NCBI RefSeq assembly: GCF_008831285.2
Contig: NC_045140.1
Location: 18,164,370 to 18,228,369, forward strand
Reading direction: 5' to 3'
Length of the DNA: 64,000 nucleotides
From: Nymphaea colorata
Lineage: Eukaryota > Streptophyta > Magnoliopsida > Nymphaeales > Nymphaeaceae
Shown: positions 41,375 through 57,357 of the stretch, in pieces
How positions within the stretch are numbered: the stretch's first letter is position 1
Layout of the letters: each line of letters begins with the position of its first letter
Made by a program: the position numbers and the translations under genes
Notes under the pieces: generated by a model
Databases searched by the model: none
What the model was told of the DNA's origin: nothing
The model's input: the letters and a program-made list of their open reading frames with translations, nothing else

Positions 41375-41664
41375 AGACCTCGCCATCGGGTCGGCCCAAA
41401 ACCTGGGAAGTCGAGCCCAGGGCTCGGGTTTATAATAAAAAATTATTTTTTAAAAATATAAAATAAAAATTTGTGAATATAAAAGATATTTTTAATAATA
41501 AAATATATTATTAATAAAAAAATTATTTAAAAGTTATCTAACCAGATTGGGCTCGGTCGGATTGACCCGGGCTGAGTTTTTTGGGCCTGGACTCAGACCC
41601 AGGCCTATACTAAAACAGGTACCGGGTACCTGCCGTTGGCCCGACCCGGCGCCCAGGTTTACAA
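41375..41664. mobile_element. Non-coding element with GC-rich ends and AT core, copy 2
   Basis: Left arm tcgggtcggcccaaaacctg and right arm ggcccgacccggcgcccagg form inverted GGGTCGGGCC-type ends around an AT-rich core of about 120 bases. Related to 32241-32468 and, more loosely, to 25505-25625 and 49240-49500. Confidence 0.6.
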
Positions 41665-42638
41665 GCGGAGGCTACTAGAGAGAGATACAAATAAAGAGAG
41701 GGAGAGCAAACAAAAATAAGATTAATATGATATTGAAAAACTATCATAGAAAGTTACAAGCTAGAGCGAGAGAAGATAGGTTTATGTGAGATTGAATAGA
41801 TAGCGGAAGATATAGATAGGGGTGTGGAATGGTGGAGGCAGACATATTTAGGTGAGTTGCACTCAATATATATTTGACATTAGACATTTTATATGTAAAT
41901 ATGGAAAAATTTAAGTTTAACCGATATGTAATTAAAGCGATGTTATATGAGCACTTGCAAACACATGGATGCCCTTGGAGGTGTGGCAAAGATGGGGACT
42001 GAGAAATAACAGTGAGGCTGAGAGGGGAGAGAGCGTTGAAGGAGGAAGAAAGGAAAGGGAAATGAGGGATGAGGAGAAAAGGGAGAAGTTTTTTCAATCA
42101 CTCTTTAAAATTTCAAAAGCAACCCCAATCAAGATTCTAAAATATTAAAACAAATGTGGTGGAAAAGAATGACACAAGAGAAGAGAAGAGAAGAGAAGGG
42201 TGCCTGTCTTTTCATTTCTCTTGGTGGTGACTGCTCTGCTCGCTGCTCCTTTTATCCCGTCCCTCTCTCCCACCATGCAAGGAAGACCCTTTCTTTTTAC
42301 TAGATAATTACGTTGCCCTTCAATTCACGTATAGACATTCTATTCTTTTCGTTTTTTCTTTTTTTTTTCTTTTAAACAATGAAGGAAGGTTAACAATCCA
42401 CCGCCTTTTTAAGATTATACTTAGGTCAGAGATTCCATCACTATTTCACAAAAGGTTGAAAGGGAACGTAAATAGATCGCAACACGATGCTCAATCATTG
42501 TAGCATTACTTCTATTACGTCACCAACTCATCATGCACTTATACAAAGAAAGCATGATCGACACAAGATAGGCGAAGAAGAATTATGTGACTGCAAATTA
42601 TGCAGACATAAACAAAAGCACCAGAGCAAAGGTGCTCC

Positions 42639-44811
<2,173 letters not shown>

Positions 44812-44880
44812 TCAGCAGCTAGCAAGTATTGCCTTCACAACTTCTAATGCTGGGTACTCTGATCAGCTGATCATCTGATC

Positions 44881-44888
44881 CATTTATA
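44881..44888 (-). promoter_or_regulatory. TATA box of peroxidase 3
   Basis: TATAAATG in the sense strand about 85 bases upstream of the ATG; a (TG)n tract lies just beyond at 44912-44935. Confidence 0.6.
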
Positions 44889-46220
44889 GCTATCATCACC
44901 TGTATGTAAGCGTGTGTGTGTGTGTGTGTGTGTGTGGAGTTAGAGACAAGAAAGTTTTACTTACGTTTCTCCTCCAGGCAAGAAATGAATAGGTTTACCA
45001 AGGAGAATCGATCGACTCATGCCGAACCTATCTAAGTAACTTCCAGTTTGCTTTACAGCAATTCCATCAATCTGTTAACCGAGAATCGTGAAGGTAGAGA
45101 AGACGACAGAGATGATGGGCACCGAAAAAAGAAGTCTATAATCTATAGACAAGTACTTTGATTGAGAGAAATATCACTCTGTTTTGGTTTCTTCAACTAG
45201 AAAAAAAAGAAGTGCATAAGAAACAATCCTTTAATACGGCAATTTATCGGGCAAATCTCTAAACACAGCCATGAACCATATTGTCTTTCTTTCGTTAACG
45301 CCATGTAAACTAAGCTCAGCCGAAGGAAACATTTCTTTTCCATCGATGGCCACTTAAATTTTTTAAAAAATATATTTGAGTTTGTTAAATTTTGTTGAAA
45401 TGAAGATTGAAAATAAACAAAATTTGAGAACGTGATTACCGATTAGTGAACATTTAAAAATTGCCGATTTAAACTTTTTGTTGTTAGGTCCTCATCAAGT
45501 AGAAATATAGCTAGAGCCCGAGGGGTGTAGCATCGTTCGTTTAGCTGGTGGGCTGGTGAACACGAACGTCAGTTCAATTTTAGTGAGCGTTACTATCAAA
45601 TAGTGGATGTGCTCCAGTCTTTTTACCGAGTTCTGAAGGAACTTAGGAACAAAGAAAACGAAGGACGGTTTCAACCTCTCATCAAATTGCCTAAATAGAA
45701 CAGTAAAACAGTATATTAGGCTAACACAATGACATATGTTTTAGGTAATCTATCCGAAGATCACATGATATTTGTACCTAAAGTAGCTAGGTAAGGTTTG
45801 TGGCCACAAAAGCAAACAATAATTGTTCTTTCTTCTGGAAGTGCCCAAAGATCAGTAACTGTCCATTGTTTTCCTTCGAACCCTAATTATTTACCCTTCA
45901 AAAAGTGAAGTATGGCACGACGGAGGCTGGTTAAATCTGTCCGTTTCTGGACAATTAAAGCACTTTTGTCCATTTGTTGGAGCTGGAAATAAGAACAAAA
46001 TTGACAAGTAACATCCGCGGGAAAAGTGAGTACGAAAGGCGAAAAATTACACATCTACCAAATAGTTGTCCCAATACATATAAAGACCAAAAACCAAGGC
46101 AAGTCGGATCATTGCCGACACCTTGAAATCAGTAGTAAACCAGCCATCCCATTAATCAAGCCAATTTCATTTGCAAAATGTGCATCTTAACCTCACTTCA
46201 TACTTCATATATAGATTCGT

Positions 46221-46226
<6 letters not shown>

Positions 46227-46307
<81 letters not shown>
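46227..46307. repeat. Very long (TA)n microsatellite
   Basis: About 40 uninterrupted TA units, the longest pure tract in the window. It directly abuts a tRNA-like box B on its right, as if it formed or grew from the tail of a SINE. Confidence 0.95.
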
Positions 46308-46308
<1 letters not shown>

Positions 46309-46520
46309 CCGAGAGATTTGAACCTTGTTCTTGTTCCTCCATGACCCGATCAATTGCACTCGCCATCCATCAAGTTTAGACAATCCCCCACAAGGCTTAA
46401 ATGTGGCTTTGCCATTGGCTCTAGTAGAGTTGAGATTAGATCAATGGCATGTGCGAAGGGGACAGGATTCAGGGTCCGGCCTTCCACTGCGACACATGGC
46501 TTTCCTTGGGAAGGGTTCAG
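46305..46520 (-). mobile_element. Candidate SINE-derived segment
   Basis: On the minus strand a box-A-like TGGCGAGTGCAATTG (near 46365) and box B GGTTCAAATCTC (near 46318) are about 40 bases apart, followed by the TA tract. Further upstream sequence (46380-46520) is of unknown origin. Confidence 0.35.
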
Positions 46521-47931
46521 TATACACGTCCAAAGCATGAAGATTGATTGAAGAATCCAAATGAGACATCATGCAAAAATCCAATATGTGGAAAGGTGAT
46601 ATGAGATCTTTTAACTTCTCGTCATTAACCAAATTGGTCCAAGCCCGGATGCTCCTATCTTGGAGGGATCAGTAATGGTACCACAAGGATCATCTTAATT
46701 TCGCTACCCACAATCTCATTTGGCAAGTTGAACACTGGTCCAGTCTCATTAGCATCCTCAACGCTCTTGAAAGCGAAAGAAAGTGAGTGCTTCCAACCTG
46801 CAAAAATATCCGGACTTAACGTTTAATATTTGGATCTAGTTTAAGATTTGATCTGAAGGCCCCTAGAGACTCAGTTGTTCGTAACCTTGCAGTGAAGTAA
46901 GATGGCTTGGTTGCTACAAGCACGATTTTGAGTTTTCGAGGGAAAAGAAAACCCCAAGGGTATTGTAGTACGTGGTGCTCTAGAAATGAAGAGGATGATT
47001 GATCTTTTCATATTAAATTACTGAAAAGACGATGGTTGTAACTTCTTCATATTACTAAAATCCCGTGATATCTTCAAATATAGGAAGATAACAAGAAAAA
47101 GGAGAGACCCATTATACCAAGTTAAAAGTAAGATTTGCATTAAGAATTTCCAAACTTGCAGTGACATGGGAGAAATGGAATTGCAATGTGAGCCTACAAG
47201 GAAAGCCTGCCTTAAGACTGAATTCCATTAGCCGATCGACTTCTTTCTTACCAACCTCATTCACTTCAAAAGTAAAGAAAACTTTGAATTTCTTCACCAG
47301 CTGTTTAACATCGGTGTTTATAAGCCGCACTTACAAACGCCGATTACATGATGTAAAGACTATCGAGACAATCAAACGTGCCCTTAGACACCATATCTTA
47401 ATGCACTAAGACTACCTTGAGTTCAATTTCTTATGTATTAAATATTTAGCTGTCATATACTCGATCCTTGGACTTGTTATCATGGGGGTTCGGTAGGCTC
47501 ACTAGTGTAGCCGCCCCCTCTCCAGCTGTAATATTGGAGCATAGTGGCGGCTACTATGACCCTTCATGTGTTTGATTTGCTATTGGAGACAAACGTACCT
47601 GCGATGACATGATAGGAATGACGACTAGAGAGTGCACTTTATGGGCCTCGGGCGATCATGTCCACATAATATTATTTTCTGATTATCACGCTTTTAAAAC
47701 GTGGAAGCCTGCCATCCGTGGCATTCTTATCTCAACTTTAAAGTGTTAAATATAATAAACATTTAATGCTTGATGGCATCCAAACAAGAAAATGGGTGCT
47801 CCTTCTGACTCCAAAAATGTCCTGTTAACGGTGAAATTATCGCAATAATCTTGGTACCTTTTTGAACGAACATGAAGCTAGCTCCATTTTCTTAGTCACA
47901 TTCAGCATTTGTTTAATTTGTTTTGTTTTTT

Positions 47932-48158
47932 TCCCCTTGAATAAGCCCAAATTTTATACATTGACATCCTTGTTGGGTTTCTCTTAGTAGGTGGAATATA
48001 ATGTCGAGATGCCAACCATTGCCCAATATGCCTTTTTGTTTTTACTCCTTCCCCTTGCCTTGAATAAGCCCAGACCATAGACAGACTGAGATCCTTCTTG
48101 GGCTTCTCTTATTAGGTGATACATCCATATCCAGATGGCAGCCGTAGCCTAACATGCC
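47932..48158. repeat. Imperfect tandem duplication, unit about 105-118 bp
   Basis: Unit A (47932-48032) and unit B (48050-48158) both contain ttgaataagccca, tgggyttctctta, taggtg and a closing atgcc in the same order, with about 20% visible divergence. Non-coding. Confidence 0.75.
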
Positions 48159-49825
48159 TTGTGCATGGGCCAACCAATAAGATAGATATCATGCAATGGC
48201 ATGACAACGCATACGTGCATTATAGCGATCTGGTTTATTTTTCCAGATGACTGGGAACCCTAAAAAGGCCAGTTGCTTAGAGAGTGTTCCGATAAGAAGA
48301 ACATAATGTTTTTGGAATACATACTCGTCTTAAGGAACATGGTACATTTACCGGAGGTTGTTCTTATATATAACAATCAAACACTTGGTATATATAATCA
48401 CACCATGTTTCTTGAAACAAGAAGATGTCATGTATAATACAATATTCCTATTGCCAAACGGCCTCTTAATGATCCTTTTAGCTCGTTGAAGAGGTTGTAA
48501 ATTTTGTGTGTCATGAGTCGAAACAATCAGTTTTGCATGCAATGCCGGTTCGGCATAGATTATGTGAGATATCTCTAAACATAATATATTAGCAAATTGA
48601 TTTGTTATCAAAACATGGTATGGGCAGCAAAAAAAGTAGCACCAAATTAGTGAAGCAAGAAAGTAAGAGAAAAAAGCCAAAAATTTCTTGTCTTACCGTT
48701 CCTTATTCACATGAGAAGTGAACATTGTATTTGGTGATATTGTGATAAACCGTACTATGACGCCATATTGATGGCTTTTGAGACTCATTTCTTTACACTG
48801 CCCTGACGCTAACCATGAACCCAGTTTGCCAAATGAGTATAACTGAACAAATATGATGATATCAAAAAGACATCTCCTTTGTGAGATGAAGCAGGACTTT
48901 GTAATGGCGCACTATAATATCTGGTCATTTGTTCTTTTTGTTCGACCTTTTCAGGTTCTTTGGAAAGAAGAGCATGATACACAGTTGTGATCAGGTGGAG
49001 CGTAGAAATCAAACAAAATTTATCAAAAAGGCTAGTGGGCGGCTAGATTAAATCTTGTCGGATGCCAAATATTTCCGGATGACTAAAATCTAAAAATTTA
49101 ATCGTCCGGCAACAGCCAAGGTACATGGCAGAATAAAACTCCCCTACAACAAAAGCTTTTGCAAAGATCCTACTGTGATGAACAAGATCTATTTGTAGAA
49201 GCAAAGTTCAGGCACCATAAAGCTCATACATAAGGTCGTAGACTGATTACCTGGCTCGGACCCAGGCTCAGTGCTGGAATCAACCCATCATCCTCAACAT
49301 GAGTCAGTATCTAAAATTTCAACCAAAGAATCTGGGTCAACCTGGGCTGATGGGGATCAGATCTCTTCTTTGATTCTTGACCATGGACAAACTTGTTATG
49401 TTTTTTCTAAAATGTAATCAAGATACTATCAAACAGTTAAATGTTAACTAATATTTCTTAGATACTATCAATCAGGAGATATCGGACCGGTTCGAGCTCG
49501 ATCCATGAATGGCTTCCGACAGGTACTGTGGACTCCACTTCTAGTTTGGAAGAATGTGGGGGTGTGCAGGACACGATCCGGAAAAATCAATGCATGAATT
49601 GAGTGGTTCCGGCAAAAGCTTTTTCAGAGACCAACAACTTGGGGTGTTGAACAAGCCGCCGGTAGGGCATCCCACCAATGCATGTACATCAATCTTGTTC
49701 CACTTTGAATTTGCTTCCCTGTTTCTTTATTGTTCATGACTCAGAAAGGACCAACGGCCTAGCTCGATCTTCATGTGTTGTAGATATTATTTTGTCTCGT
49801 TATCTATCTACAGTCTAAGAGACTC

Positions 49826-49877
<52 letters not shown>

Positions 49878-49891
49878 GCACACACACATAT
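49826..49891. repeat. Compound (CT)n(CA)n(TA)n microsatellite
   Basis: CT units pass into CA units and a short TA tract. Confidence 0.9.
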
Positions 49892-50010
49892 ATATACAAT
49901 CCGAGTCTCAATTGGGATGGAACTAATCGAATTCAGTGAATGCTAGATCTCCACCTCCTGAGTTCGAACCAGACATCCTCAGCGACCACCTCTAGCTAGG
50001 ACACATGATC
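49890..50010 (-). mobile_element. Candidate tRNA-derived SINE head
   Basis: On the minus strand TAGCTAGAGGTGG resembles box A, and GGTTCGAACTC (near 49972-49982) is a strong box B. The tail runs through CGGATTGTATATATATGTG into the CA/CT microsatellite. Confidence 0.45.
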
Positions 50011-50450
50011 TTCAATTCTACTGGGATCACTGAGGGAAATGGCGGGCCATGGACCCTTGTGGAAGATCATGAGTGGAAAAATCATATTTCCTAGTAGTTT
50101 CACCCTTAGGACATGTTTACAACACCGACTTTATATATGAACGGAATTAGTGAAATAGATTCCCATGACAGATAACTCAACCATGTTTTGGCGAATGGAT
50201 CGATGCAAATAACATCCGAGTCCAAACTTATGGTACATCTTATACCATAGTGGGGTTTGAATAAGGGGCATAGTCAGTATTTTTTATCGCAGGAGTCGAA
50301 ATAGAAAGTTTCAATTTTTTTATGTTAATATAATTTTTTTTGAAATTTATATATAATTTTTTGAGTGGAACCCTTTATCCTGTATATAATCCAAACGACT
50401 TCCCGTTCATGATGAATTGTCCATGGTCATATGCAGCAAGGAGTCGTGTG

Positions 50451-50786
50451 ATAGTAGGAACATACTTTTTCAGATTGGATTTGGATAAGAAATGACATCT
50501 GATTGGATTTGGATTGGATTCAGTTTTTAAATTGCATATCCTATATCCAATGCTAGTACATTTTGAGAATTGGCGGGATTTATGAATGTAGCAGATTCAG
50601 ATTCAGATTCAAGTATGAATGTAAAAATGAGATTCAGATCCAAATCAGATTGTAAAATTGGATTTACAATTTTGATTCTGATACAACTTGTCTTCGTTCA
50701 CATTCGAATCCGAATATGTAAATATCCAAAAAACTGGATACAATTAAAATTATGTCCAAATTAAATCTGATTCATTGACATCCTAC
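50451..50786. mobile_element. MITE-like element, 'GGATGTCAATGA' family, copy 3
   Basis: Ends ctgattcattgacatcctac, the inverse of the left end of copy 1. Interior carries catatcctatatccaatgct and many 'gattcagatt' words. Non-coding. Confidence 0.55.
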
Positions 50787-51857
50787 CCCCAATCACATGC
50801 AATCAATGGAATTTAATACTCACATGTCTCTCCTAATCTTCGGTTGCTGTCGCTATCTTATTGTATTAAAGTCTTCCTTTCTCCTTTTGCTTTTCGACCA
50901 ACAATCCTGATCAAAGTAGACACAGAGGATGCGACCTAAGCTGCGGCTATGACCAAGGGCGAAACAAGAAAATTGTGGCTAAGGAGCATTATATATAAAA
51001 TTTTAAATGGTAAATAATTTGTAAATGTGAAAAAATTCTCAAAATACCAATATAAAACTAAGAAGTCTTTGGAGATCAGTGAGTGCAATTGCCCCCACGT
51101 AGTACACCTGGCTATAAAACATTGTAAGAAAGATAAATCACAAAAAAAGAAAAAGAAAACCAATTTAGATCAGTCCTTTTTTTTATTCTCAAACTAGGGC
51201 CTGTTGTATTGGAAATTCTTGGACGGCGAACAGAGAGAACATTCATAAGAATCTTTGTTGAAATCAATTAAACAATAACAACAGCTTTTCTTGACGTAAA
51301 ATTGGACAAACGATTTCAACTCCAATAAGGTAAAAAAAAAGATCAAAATCATGTTTTCGGTGATGATCAAGTGCATGGGAATCACTTTATATTGCGGCAG
51401 TTTGTCAAGAACAACTAAAACAGGGTCTATCGGCAATTCAGTGTCTCAAAGACCAGCAAATGTTCGTGGGGTCTCAAGTGAAAATTTTCCCGGAAAAACA
51501 GACGTAGGCTGCAATCACTTTCTCCATTTCACGGTCAAAGAGCTCACCGTGACTAACGCGAAAGCAAACATTTGATTGCTTTAGATTGAAAGTTTGAGGA
51601 GGAGCATGGGAGGTACTTTTCTCAGTACTGAGTTGGCAAATCTAATTTATGCAAAGAAACACTTGATAAAGGGCCATCTTTTTGACGGACCATGTTGCAC
51701 TACTTTTGTCGTTTTACAACCCATGACAAGCGAAAATCTCCAGTAAACATCTTTGAACACAGGAGTCGCACAACCGTAACAAGTTTGCGATTCTTTTCTT
51801 TTTTTCACCAAGCTTGGGTTTGATAGCATCAGATCTCAAATTCGAGGCTTCATTAAA

Positions 51858-52252
51858 GGGTGTGTTTTGAAAAATCTTTAGTACATGAACTTTAAATCTA
51901 TGTTCCAGGTTAAAAACCATAGATTTAAGGTTGGAGGGGAAGTATGTTGGGATCGGGATGGGGGTGGGTGGGTTGGAGTTATGACCTTAAATTCATGGAT
52001 TTGAGATCTAGATCACTGCAGAACTCAGATCCATTGCGAACCAAACACAACCTAATTTTATTTTTGATAGATGCACATTAAAAGCTGTACTTTGGAAATC
52101 CTTAGTTTGTGGATATCAAGTAATGGGATTTTAAATCCACGTTAAATGTAAAAAGCCATGTATTGAAGGTCGAATAGGGGGAGGGGGTCCAACCTTAAAT
52201 CCCCGGATCTCAAATCACAGCATGTCTGAGATCCGGTGAAACAAACACACCC
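51858..52252. mobile_element. MITE-like element present as two adjoining copies
   Basis: Starts gggtgtgttttg and ends aaacaaacacaccc, inverted ends of about 12 bp. Near 52038-52052 an internal gaaccaaacacaaccta looks like a second right end. Each half contains a 'ttaaatccacgttaaatgta/ctatgttccaggttaaaaac'-like block and an 'accttaaatccccggatctc'-like block, so this is two related copies side by side. Non-coding. Confidence 0.6.
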
Positions 52253-52454
52253 TAAGAGATCGATACTTGTTGTTGACTATAAACCAGGTTAGTACTATGG
52301 TATTACGATCTTGTGGGATACAATGCTAAAACATTTTGTTTTTAAAATTGAAAGTTAGCCTCGACCATCAAGTGTCGGACAAGGCACCACAGTAAACGTT
52401 GAATGAGTGTTGTGACACTTATAATCAAGAGTTGGACAAGGCACAATACTAAAA

Positions 52455-52676
52455 GGGCATTTGGCAACAGTGAAAGTAAATTATTGTTTCATGTATTTAT
52501 CCAAAAAATTGAGACAGATTCTAAATTCATCTATGAATCTGCCCCAATCTTTAGGGCAGGCACATAAAACAGCATCATATCATTTGACAGTGGCAATACT
52601 AACACAGTGTAGAATGTCCTTACATTGGGATAGATTCATAGAAGACTCTATAAATGTTTTTGTTGTCAAATGCTCC
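52455..52676. mobile_element. MITE with GGGCATTTGGCAACA-type ends
   Basis: Left end gggcatttggcaaca (52455-52469) is mirrored by tgttgtcaaatgctcc (52661-52676), with two mismatches. Non-coding, 222 bases. Confidence 0.65.
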
Positions 52677-53394
52677 GTAAATGTTCAGACACCAACTCAG
52701 TCTTAGACTTTGGGGTCCAGGTGTAAGAGAGAAAAATGAGGAGAAAGGTCTTCAACACTCATTCAGGTGGTGGGACAAAATACTCTTGTTGCTAGTTTGA
52801 AAAAAAAAAAAAAAACACTAAACGGAAATTGATGGCAGGTTCATGCTTACCTCTTCACAGGGAGAACTATGCTGCAATTGTTTTCAAGTGGAAATTACAA
52901 AGAATCAATGTGGGCAGCTTCTATAGATGAGGAGATCCCCAGGATTGAGGGATATGATTGAGTAAAACTAAGGAATCCTCCCACATTTGACTGATAAAAT
53001 GAAAATTCCAGTGCAGAAAGAAAAATAACATTTGTTGACCAACTTAATGGACTTGTATGACAAATGCTGTTCTTGAGGGAGACAGCAGAAAAATGTCAGC
53101 AACCTGTCACCAACTTGTGAAGGCATTCATATGAGCTAGAAAAGGCTAGTTTCTTGATGTCAATGTCTACAGTTCCTAGCTTTTGATCTGTAAACATGAT
53201 CAGTCAGTCATTCATGCATACCATTCGCACGAAGGGAATTTTTTGCTCAGAAAGTGAATCGTTGAATGATCCTTTGATAGGGCGAGAAAAATATTTTTCC
53301 ATCTGCTGCCACAGAGAGTAGCAAGCCTCTATTTGAGACTTTTGAGCTTTCTCGGCAGATCAGCTGCAAAAATGCAGGAACTCACAGGGTGTGT

Positions 53395-53600
53395 TTGATA
53401 GCCTTGGACTTTAGATACGGGGCTAATATGAAATCTGAACTTTGTTTGATCCACTATTTAAACAAACATTGAATTTCAGCATTATTGATTTCAGATCCAA
53501 ATTAAGTATCATAAAATCCTCAGAGTTGAGGTCCAAATCTCCGGGAGAAAGGGGTTTATTTAGACATCAGATAAAGGGAAACATAGGCGTGAGGGTTTTT
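53395..53600. mobile_element. Possible MITE relic
   Basis: Begins gggtgtgtttgatagcc, the same kind of end as the 51.9 kb element. The opposite end was not found. Confidence 0.3.
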
Positions 53601-53689
53601 ATCACTAGCTGGCTGGAGGGAGCACTGATTCCATAACTTTAATACTTTTAGGGGCACCTATATAATAAACAATCAAATATAACAACTTA

Positions 53690-54493
53690 TTAAGATAAAA
53701 ATAAATAAACTTTGTGACGCTGGTGTGGGCAGTCCACTGCTTGTTGTCAATTCAGGCCTGATGACGTTCCCAATATGGAGCCAGAAGTGAACTCATTTTA
53801 TAAAGTGATTAAAGGAAATTAATGGGTGCTTATGCGGTCGTATAAAACCAGCTTGTTTTGACAACTTCAATATACATGTGTTAAACTTTCTTATATGTAT
53901 TCAATTAAATACATAAAAAAATTAATTGCCATTGTGATAAATGATGAGCGAATACAGGCCAAATCTGTTGTCGCTAGAGCGATTAGGGAGTCCATAAGGA
54001 TACACTTCGCATAAAATAAATTATTCTCCTCGATCGATCGGCTTAACCTTGTAAGTTGGTGCGTTGGTTGATCCTCTGTGTCAGAATTGCTTGTTGAGTA
54101 CTCCAAGAAGTGGGGTTGACACATCTTTTAAGTAAGACATAAAGAAAAATTAATAAGTTTTGTAATAATAGAAGAATGGACATGCAGCTATCAAGTTTTG
54201 TGATGTATGATTATACATGTAACACAACCATCTCCACAGCAGTATTAGAAAGCTTGTCCATCTGCGTCAAACCAATATAAAATACAAACTTTTCGGAGGA
54301 TGAACTGATGATCATTGACTTGCAGTTTTATGTGAAACTAAAGGGGATAGAAGCATCTTTACTGACGTTGATTGATTGATTGATTTGGACATAGAGCTTT
54401 TTAAAAGAATGATCAAAACAAACAATCAACGAAACACAATGCATTATGAAATTAATCAGGGTCGTTGCCATCACAAAATTATAAAATCATTGC

Positions 54494-54524
<31 letters not shown>

Positions 54525-54832
54525 ATAATATAACAAGCGAAAAAGTACACTTATGTGAATTGACAGCGGAAAGAATTTAAGAAAAAGAGAAAACTCCTGT
54601 TCGCAGAATTCTGCCTTTAGCTGCACCGTGGATTTCTCCACTTACTAAAAAATGAAGAATAATTAAATAATGTACCAAAAAATTAAGAGAAATGGAGAGC
54701 CCACAGGTGACAGACAAGAAGGACTAGGAAGAAGTAGATTAAAATATTTCTTTAGCTGCCTTCCATGTAACTAATTGACTATTCCACTACAAAAATTTGG
54801 TATGACTCATGCAGTTGAATTGAACGGTTTGG

Positions 54833-54885
<53 letters not shown>

Positions 54886-55011
54886 TTTACTTGACTGTCA
54901 CCATGTTGGATAAATCTCCACCAAAACTCATGATTGAGAGAGAGGCATCCCTTTCTTTTTCATAGGACAAGTAAACTTGATGACCACATGTTACTCAAAG
55001 ACATTAGTCAC

Positions 55012-55045
<34 letters not shown>

Positions 55046-55250
55046 CGCAATGAGGGAACATCTCAAAGACAAACCGGCAGGTGACTCAAGTACAAATTAA
55101 TTATCTAAGAGTTTCCCCCAAGTATGAAAATGACATCTACCTATGTCATTAAGAACTTGGTCATCTAGATTACATACATGTTAGGTTTTGATAAATAAAA
55201 TTTACCATAGAAAAGTTTACAAGTGAAAATTTTGGAAATTACATGATTGC
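53690..55250. repeat. Orphan copy of the peroxidase 4/5 upstream flank
   Basis: Blocks occur here in the same order as in the 5' flanks of loci 4 and 5: ccagaagtgaactc (53780; gaatcagaagtgaactc at 57775), aaacttttcggaggatgaac (54288; aaactttttggaggatgaac at 58347 and 62488), a gttgattgattga word (54367; 58440, 62583), ccatgtaactaattgact (54764; 59012, 63180) and (TA)n(GA)n followed by gtcaccatgttgg (54889; 63277). No peroxidase exon lies to the left where one would be expected. Confidence 0.75.
54835..54882. repeat. (TA)n(GA)n microsatellite in the duplicated flank
   Basis: Shares position with shorter TA/GA tracts at 59060-59102 and 63233-63265 in the other copies of the flank. A further (GA)n tract lies at 55015-55042. 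Confidence 0.85.
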
Positions 55251-55942
55251 ACTTCTAAAAAAAAAAGATCCTAGCTGCTCCCCTGTTTTGGAGCTGCTTA
55301 AATGTAACATAACGGTTACAAGCACAATGTGTTGTACCACCTTCCTCAAGCTGTATAGCTTAGTTGGTTGGGTTTGATTCTTGTGAACTCTATATCTTTG
55401 CATTTTGAAGTGGTGGAACACAAATGGTAAAGTTGAAGGAGACACCACTGCCGTCGACATTCGACATTGATGCAGTCCATGACTTGAGATGCAGGGGAAT
55501 GAAGAGGATTTCATAACTCTTTTCAAACGGTGGATTGTTAACTTCTCGCTCACCCCAAATAGCGTGGGGCAACTTACTTATCAACCATCAACGATGTGTT
55601 GCGTTCACCAAGGAGAAAGAAAACTATTTAAGAGGGGAAATACAATAAAGTGCACACAAGAAATATCAAATTCATTAAAAGACGATGCTAGTAAGTGCAT
55701 GGCACACCTGACTAGAGATGAGCCTGCAGAACTCTAAGACCTTTCAAAGAATCAAATGGACCCTAAAGGGGGAAAAAAGGAAAAGGAAGAAAAAGCGAAT
55801 AACCACAAAAAGGGCCAAGTACACAACAGGCCTTCCATCGATCCTTGTATTGTTACAACCACAACTAGCAACGAAAACGGCTGCTGCTAATTAGGAGCTT
55901 CTTTTCTGCTGATCCACACAAGTGTTGACTTTCTTCTATACT

Positions 55943-57247
<1,305 letters not shown>

Positions 57248-57343
57248 TGGTATAGTGGCGATTGCCAAATAAGTTGAAGAAATAGCAGCGCTGCTTTGGA
57301 TCTTCTTGGATAGAAGATATGCTGTGGAAATGATGGTTGTTTA

Positions 57344-57357
57344 GGCCCCTATTTATA
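57344..57357 (-). promoter_or_regulatory. TATA box of peroxidase 4
   Basis: TATAAATAGGGGCC in the sense strand, about 97 bases upstream of the ATG. It sits in a block conserved with locus 5 that also contains aaatgatggttgtttagg on the plus strand. Confidence 0.7.

Larger units (their letters stand above)
37135..42638. other. Spacer between peroxidases 2 and 3
   Basis: No supported gene in 5.5 kb. It holds a foldback MITE (38936-39071), a SINE candidate (40090-40220), a GGATGTCAATGA-family element (40707-41073) and an AT-core element (41375-41664). The remainder is AT-rich. Confidence 0.45.
44889..55942. other. Eleven-kb spacer between peroxidases 3 and 4
   Basis: No supported gene. It contains a long TA microsatellite, SINE-like heads near 46.3 and 49.9 kb, a tandem duplication at 47.9 kb, several MITE-like elements at 50.4-52.7 kb and, from about 53.7 kb, a copy of the peroxidase upstream flank that is not attached to a gene. 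Confidence 0.5.

Noticed and set aside
55355-55400. tRNA-like box A (tagcttagttgg)
   Set aside because: No box B at the right distance and no cloverleaf; no tRNA gene could be supported anywhere in the window.
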